Source: an uncultured Bacteroidota bacterium
Lineage (GTDB): Bacteria; Bacteroidota; Bacteroidia; UKL13-3
DNA: 50,968 nt
Assembly (NCBI GenBank): GCA_903901345.1
Contig: CAIUQQ010000335.1
Span: forward strand, 1-50,968
Reading direction: 5' to 3'
Notes under the pieces: model-generated
Told to the model about the DNA's origin: nothing
Database searches by the model: none
Seen by the model: only the letters and a program-made list of their open reading frames with translations
Translations under genes and position numbers: made by a program
Part shown: one piece after another, positions 48,020 to 50,968 of the stretch
Numbering within the stretch: the first letter of the stretch is position 1
Layout: each line of letters opens with the position of its first letter

Positions 48020-50753
48020 TAATTAATGCCTGCTCTGCAGCATGAACTTTACTATATCCAGTTGCCGTTGATGCACTGCTTTCTCTACTTATTCTTTTTA
48101 AATGTAAGTTATTGTCCCAACGCATTAAATATAACCATGTACCCATATTTTTAGGTTCTTCTTGAACCCAATAAAATTCAGCACCTTCATACTTTTTATA
48201 TATTGCAGAAAGTTGTTTTACAGGCATTGGATATAATTGTTCCATTCTTACTATTGCCACATCTTTTCTATCATTTTTTTGTTGAAATTCCAATAATTCA
48301 TAATAAATTTTACCTGAACAAATCAATACTCTTTTTACTGATTTTTTATCTGTAAAATTATCATCAATTACTTCTTGAAATCCACCTGTTGTAAACTCTT
48401 CTAATTTACTTACACATTTTGGATGACGCAATAAGCTTTTTGGTGTCATTACTACCAATGGTAATCTAAAATCACGTTTCAATTGTCTGCGTAATGCATG
48501 AAAATAATTAGCAGGAGTGGTAATATTGCAAACTTGCATATTCCAATTTGCACAAAGTTGTAAAAATCGCTCAATCCTTGCTGATGAATGTTCTGGACCT
48601 TGACCTTCATAACCATGAGGAAGCATTAAAGTTAAACCACTATAAGTTTTCCATTTTGTTTCAGCACTTGCCAAATATTGATCAATTACAATTTGTGCGC
48701 CATTACCAAAATCACCAAATTGTGCTTCCCAAATTGTTAAATCATTAGGTGTAAACATGCTATATCCATATTCAAATCCTAACACGGCATATTCACTTAA
48801 TAATGAATTATAAAACGCAACATTTCCTTTTTTTAATTCACCTAAATTATCTAAAATATTATGTGCTCGTTCACTGTCTTCTTGTTTTATAATTGCGTGT
48901 CTATGGCTAAATGTTCCTCTTTCGCAATCTTGTCCGCTCATTCTTACTCCATGACCTTCATTCGATAGAGATGCATAAGCCATTAATTCTCCCATTGCCC
49001 AATCAAAACTTTCGTTTTTGATCATGTTTTTTCTATCGTTAAATAGTTTTTCTATTTTACTAAATGCTTTAAAATCTTTAGGAATATCAGTAATTTTTGA
49101 GGCTAACTCAACAAATAATTTACTGTCAATACTTGTATTTGGTGAATGGTCAAAATCTTCCATTTTTGCAGATCGGAAACCTTCCCAATTTTCTGCTAAA
49201 AAATTCTTAGCCTTCGAAACTTCTGCTGCTTTTGCACTTTCTAATTTTTCCTGTAATTCTTTTCTGAAATCAGCATCCATTTCCTTCGCCAAATCAGCTT
49301 CTACACTTCCTGCACTTAGTAGTTTTTGGTTGTATATTTCTCTTGGATTTGGATGCGCTGCAATGGCTTTGTATAATAATGGTTGGGTAAATCTCGGTTC
49401 ATCACCTTCATTATGACCATATTTTCTGTAACCTAATAAGTCAATAAATACATCACTATTAAATTCTTGACGGTATTCCATTGCCAATTTTACAGTATAA
49501 ACTACTGCTTCTGCATCATCTGCATTCACGTGAAATACTGGACATAATGTAGTTTTTGCCACATCGGTACAGTAAGTAGATGTCCTAGCATCTGTATAAT
49601 TAGTAGTAAATCCAATTTGATTATTAGTAACAATATGAATACATCCTCCTACAGAATACGCTTTCAAACCAGCCATTTGTAATACTTCATATACAACACC
49701 TTGACCTGCAATAGAGGCATCACCATGTAATAAAATAGGTGCAACTTTATCTATATCACCTTTATAATCTTTATCTAATTTAGCCCTTGTTAATCCCTTA
49801 ACTACTGGGTTTACAGTTTCCAAGTGCGATGGATTTGGAGCTAAAACTAATTTTACATTTTTATTAGTTCTTGTAGTTATATCCGATGAAAAACCTAAAT
49901 GATATTTTACATCTCCTTCAAATATCCCTTCGTCTTCAGCACTTTTTCCTTCAAATTCCTTAAATATATCTTCATATGATTTACCTAAAATATTTGCCAA
50001 TACATTCAATCTTCCTCTGTGAGCCATTCCTAGTACAAACTCTTCTACTCCTAACTCCGCGCCATATTGAATTACTTCATCTAAGGCAGGAATCAATGTT
50101 TCTAAACCTTCTAATGAAAAGCGTTTTTGTCCAACAAATTTTGTGTGAATAAAATTTTCAAAAACTGAAGCTTTGTTTAACTTCGATAGTATGTGTCTTT
50201 TCTCTTCTATTTTTAATTTAGGTGTGTTTTTACAGCTTTCCATTTTAGCTTGTAACCAAGCAATTTTTTCAGGTGTTCTTATATATATGTATTCCGCACC
50301 TATGCTTTTGCAATATGTTTGTTCCAAATGCGCAATAATATCTTTCAGTTTAGTCGCCCCAATTCCAATTTCTACTCCAGCGTTAAATGTTTTTTCTAAA
50401 TCACTTTTGTTTAAATCAAATGTTTCAATAGCTAAATCTGGGAAATATTGCCTTCTTTCTCTTACTGGGTTTGTATCTGTAAATAAATGACCACGTGATC
50501 TGTAACCTTTTATTAAATTTAGTACGTTTATTTCTTTTAAAATATCTTCTGATAAAGCAGAGGTATTTGCTGTTTTACTATTACCATTAAATTTTTGTTG
50601 GCCCATTTCAAAGCCTTCAAAAAACTTTTGCCATCCAAAATCAACCGATTCTGCATTGATCAAATATTGTTCGTAAATATTTTCTAATGCAGTTATATCT
50701 GCATTAGATATATATGATAGTTTATCCATTATTATTTTTAAAATCAGCTGCAA
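47997..50753 (-). CDS. sucA: 2-oxoglutarate dehydrogenase E1 component (likely start 50729, MDKLSYISN)
   Basis: GMAHRGRLNVLANILGK; HGDASIAGQGVVYE; NNQIGFTT; QFGDFGNGAQ; LMLPHGYEGQGPEHSSARIERFLQL. Confidence 0.97.
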   Translation of the reverse strand: MQLILKIIMDKLSYISNADITALENIYEQYLINAESVDFGWQKFFEGFEMGQQKFNGNSKTANTSALSEDILKEINVLNLIKGYRSRGHLFTDTNPVRERRQYFPDLAIETFDLNKSDLEKTFNAGVEIGIGATKLKDIIAHLEQTYCKSIGAEYIYIRTPEKIAWLQAKMESCKNTPKLKIEEKRHILSKLNKASVFENFIHTKFVGQKRFSLEGLETLIPALDEVIQYGAELGVEEFVLGMAHRGRLNVLANILGKSYEDIFKEFEGKSAEDEGIFEGDVKYHLGFSSDITTRTNKNVKLVLAPNPSHLETVNPVVKGLTRAKLDKDYKGDIDKVAPILLHGDASIAGQGVVYEVLQMAGLKAYSVGGCIHIVTNNQIGFTTNYTDARTSTYCTDVAKTTLCPVFHVNADDAEAVVYTVKLAMEYRQEFNSDVFIDLLGYRKYGHNEGDEPRFTQPLLYKAIAAHPNPREIYNQKLLSAGSVEADLAKEMDADFRKELQEKLESAKAAEVSKAKNFLAENWEGFRSAKMEDFDHSPNTSIDSKLFVELASKITDIPKDFKAFSKIEKLFNDRKNMIKNESFDWAMGELMAYASLSNEGHGVRMSGQDCERGTFSHRHAIIKQEDSERAHNILDNLGELKKGNVAFYNSLLSEYAVLGFEYGYSMFTPNDLTIWEAQFGDFGNGAQIVIDQYLASAETKWKTYSGLTLMLPHGYEGQGPEHSSARIERFLQLCANWNMQVCNITTPANYFHALRRQLKRDFRLPLVVMTPKSLLRHPKCVSKLEEFTTGGFQEVIDDNFTDKKSVKRVLICSGKIYYELLEFQQKNDRKDVAIVRMEQLYPMPVKQLSAIYKKYEGAEFYWVQEEPKNMGTWLYLMRWDNNLHLKRISRESSASTATGYSKVHAAEQALIIEKAFKF

Positions 50754-50968
50754 ATATAACCAGATGATTTTAAGTTTTTAAAACCTTTCAATAATAATTG
50801 ATGAAATAATCACAAATAAATTTATCAAATAAGCTTAAATAGAAACTACAACACTTTATATATACAATAAAACATATTTAAAGTCTATATACATATATAT
50901 ATGCTTATTTGGTTTTACCAAAACTAGTAAATTCAAATTACTAACGGTATATAATATTTCGTTGTATG

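Overview
AT-rich chromosomal segment from a Bacteroidota member. The lineage is inferred from T9SS sorting signals, PorX, TAnnTTTG-type promoters and gene families. Coding content is mostly housekeeping or cell envelope: gpmI, lon, rplU-rpmA, mtaB, groES-groEL, gcvT, katG-fur, tatC, relA/spoT, mutS2, porX, lpxD, sucA and two ECF sigma/anti-sigma-like pairs. No rRNA, tRNA, Cas genes, prophage or intact IS element was recognised. The least ordinary signals are intergenic: (i) four palindromes at exactly 42-bp spacing in the divergent porX/HD-hydrolase region; (ii) degenerate heptamer-periodic (7-bp) tracts beside many genes, one of them carried in frame inside a CDS; (iii) a roughly 126-bp duplication that copies the 5' end of mtaB on both sides of an OmpA-family gene; (iv) a tandem pair of 48-bp hairpin elements; (v) a cluster of paralogous small secreted proteins with a shared C-terminal motif. 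All calls come from reading the sequence and the supplied ORF track; no database search was run.
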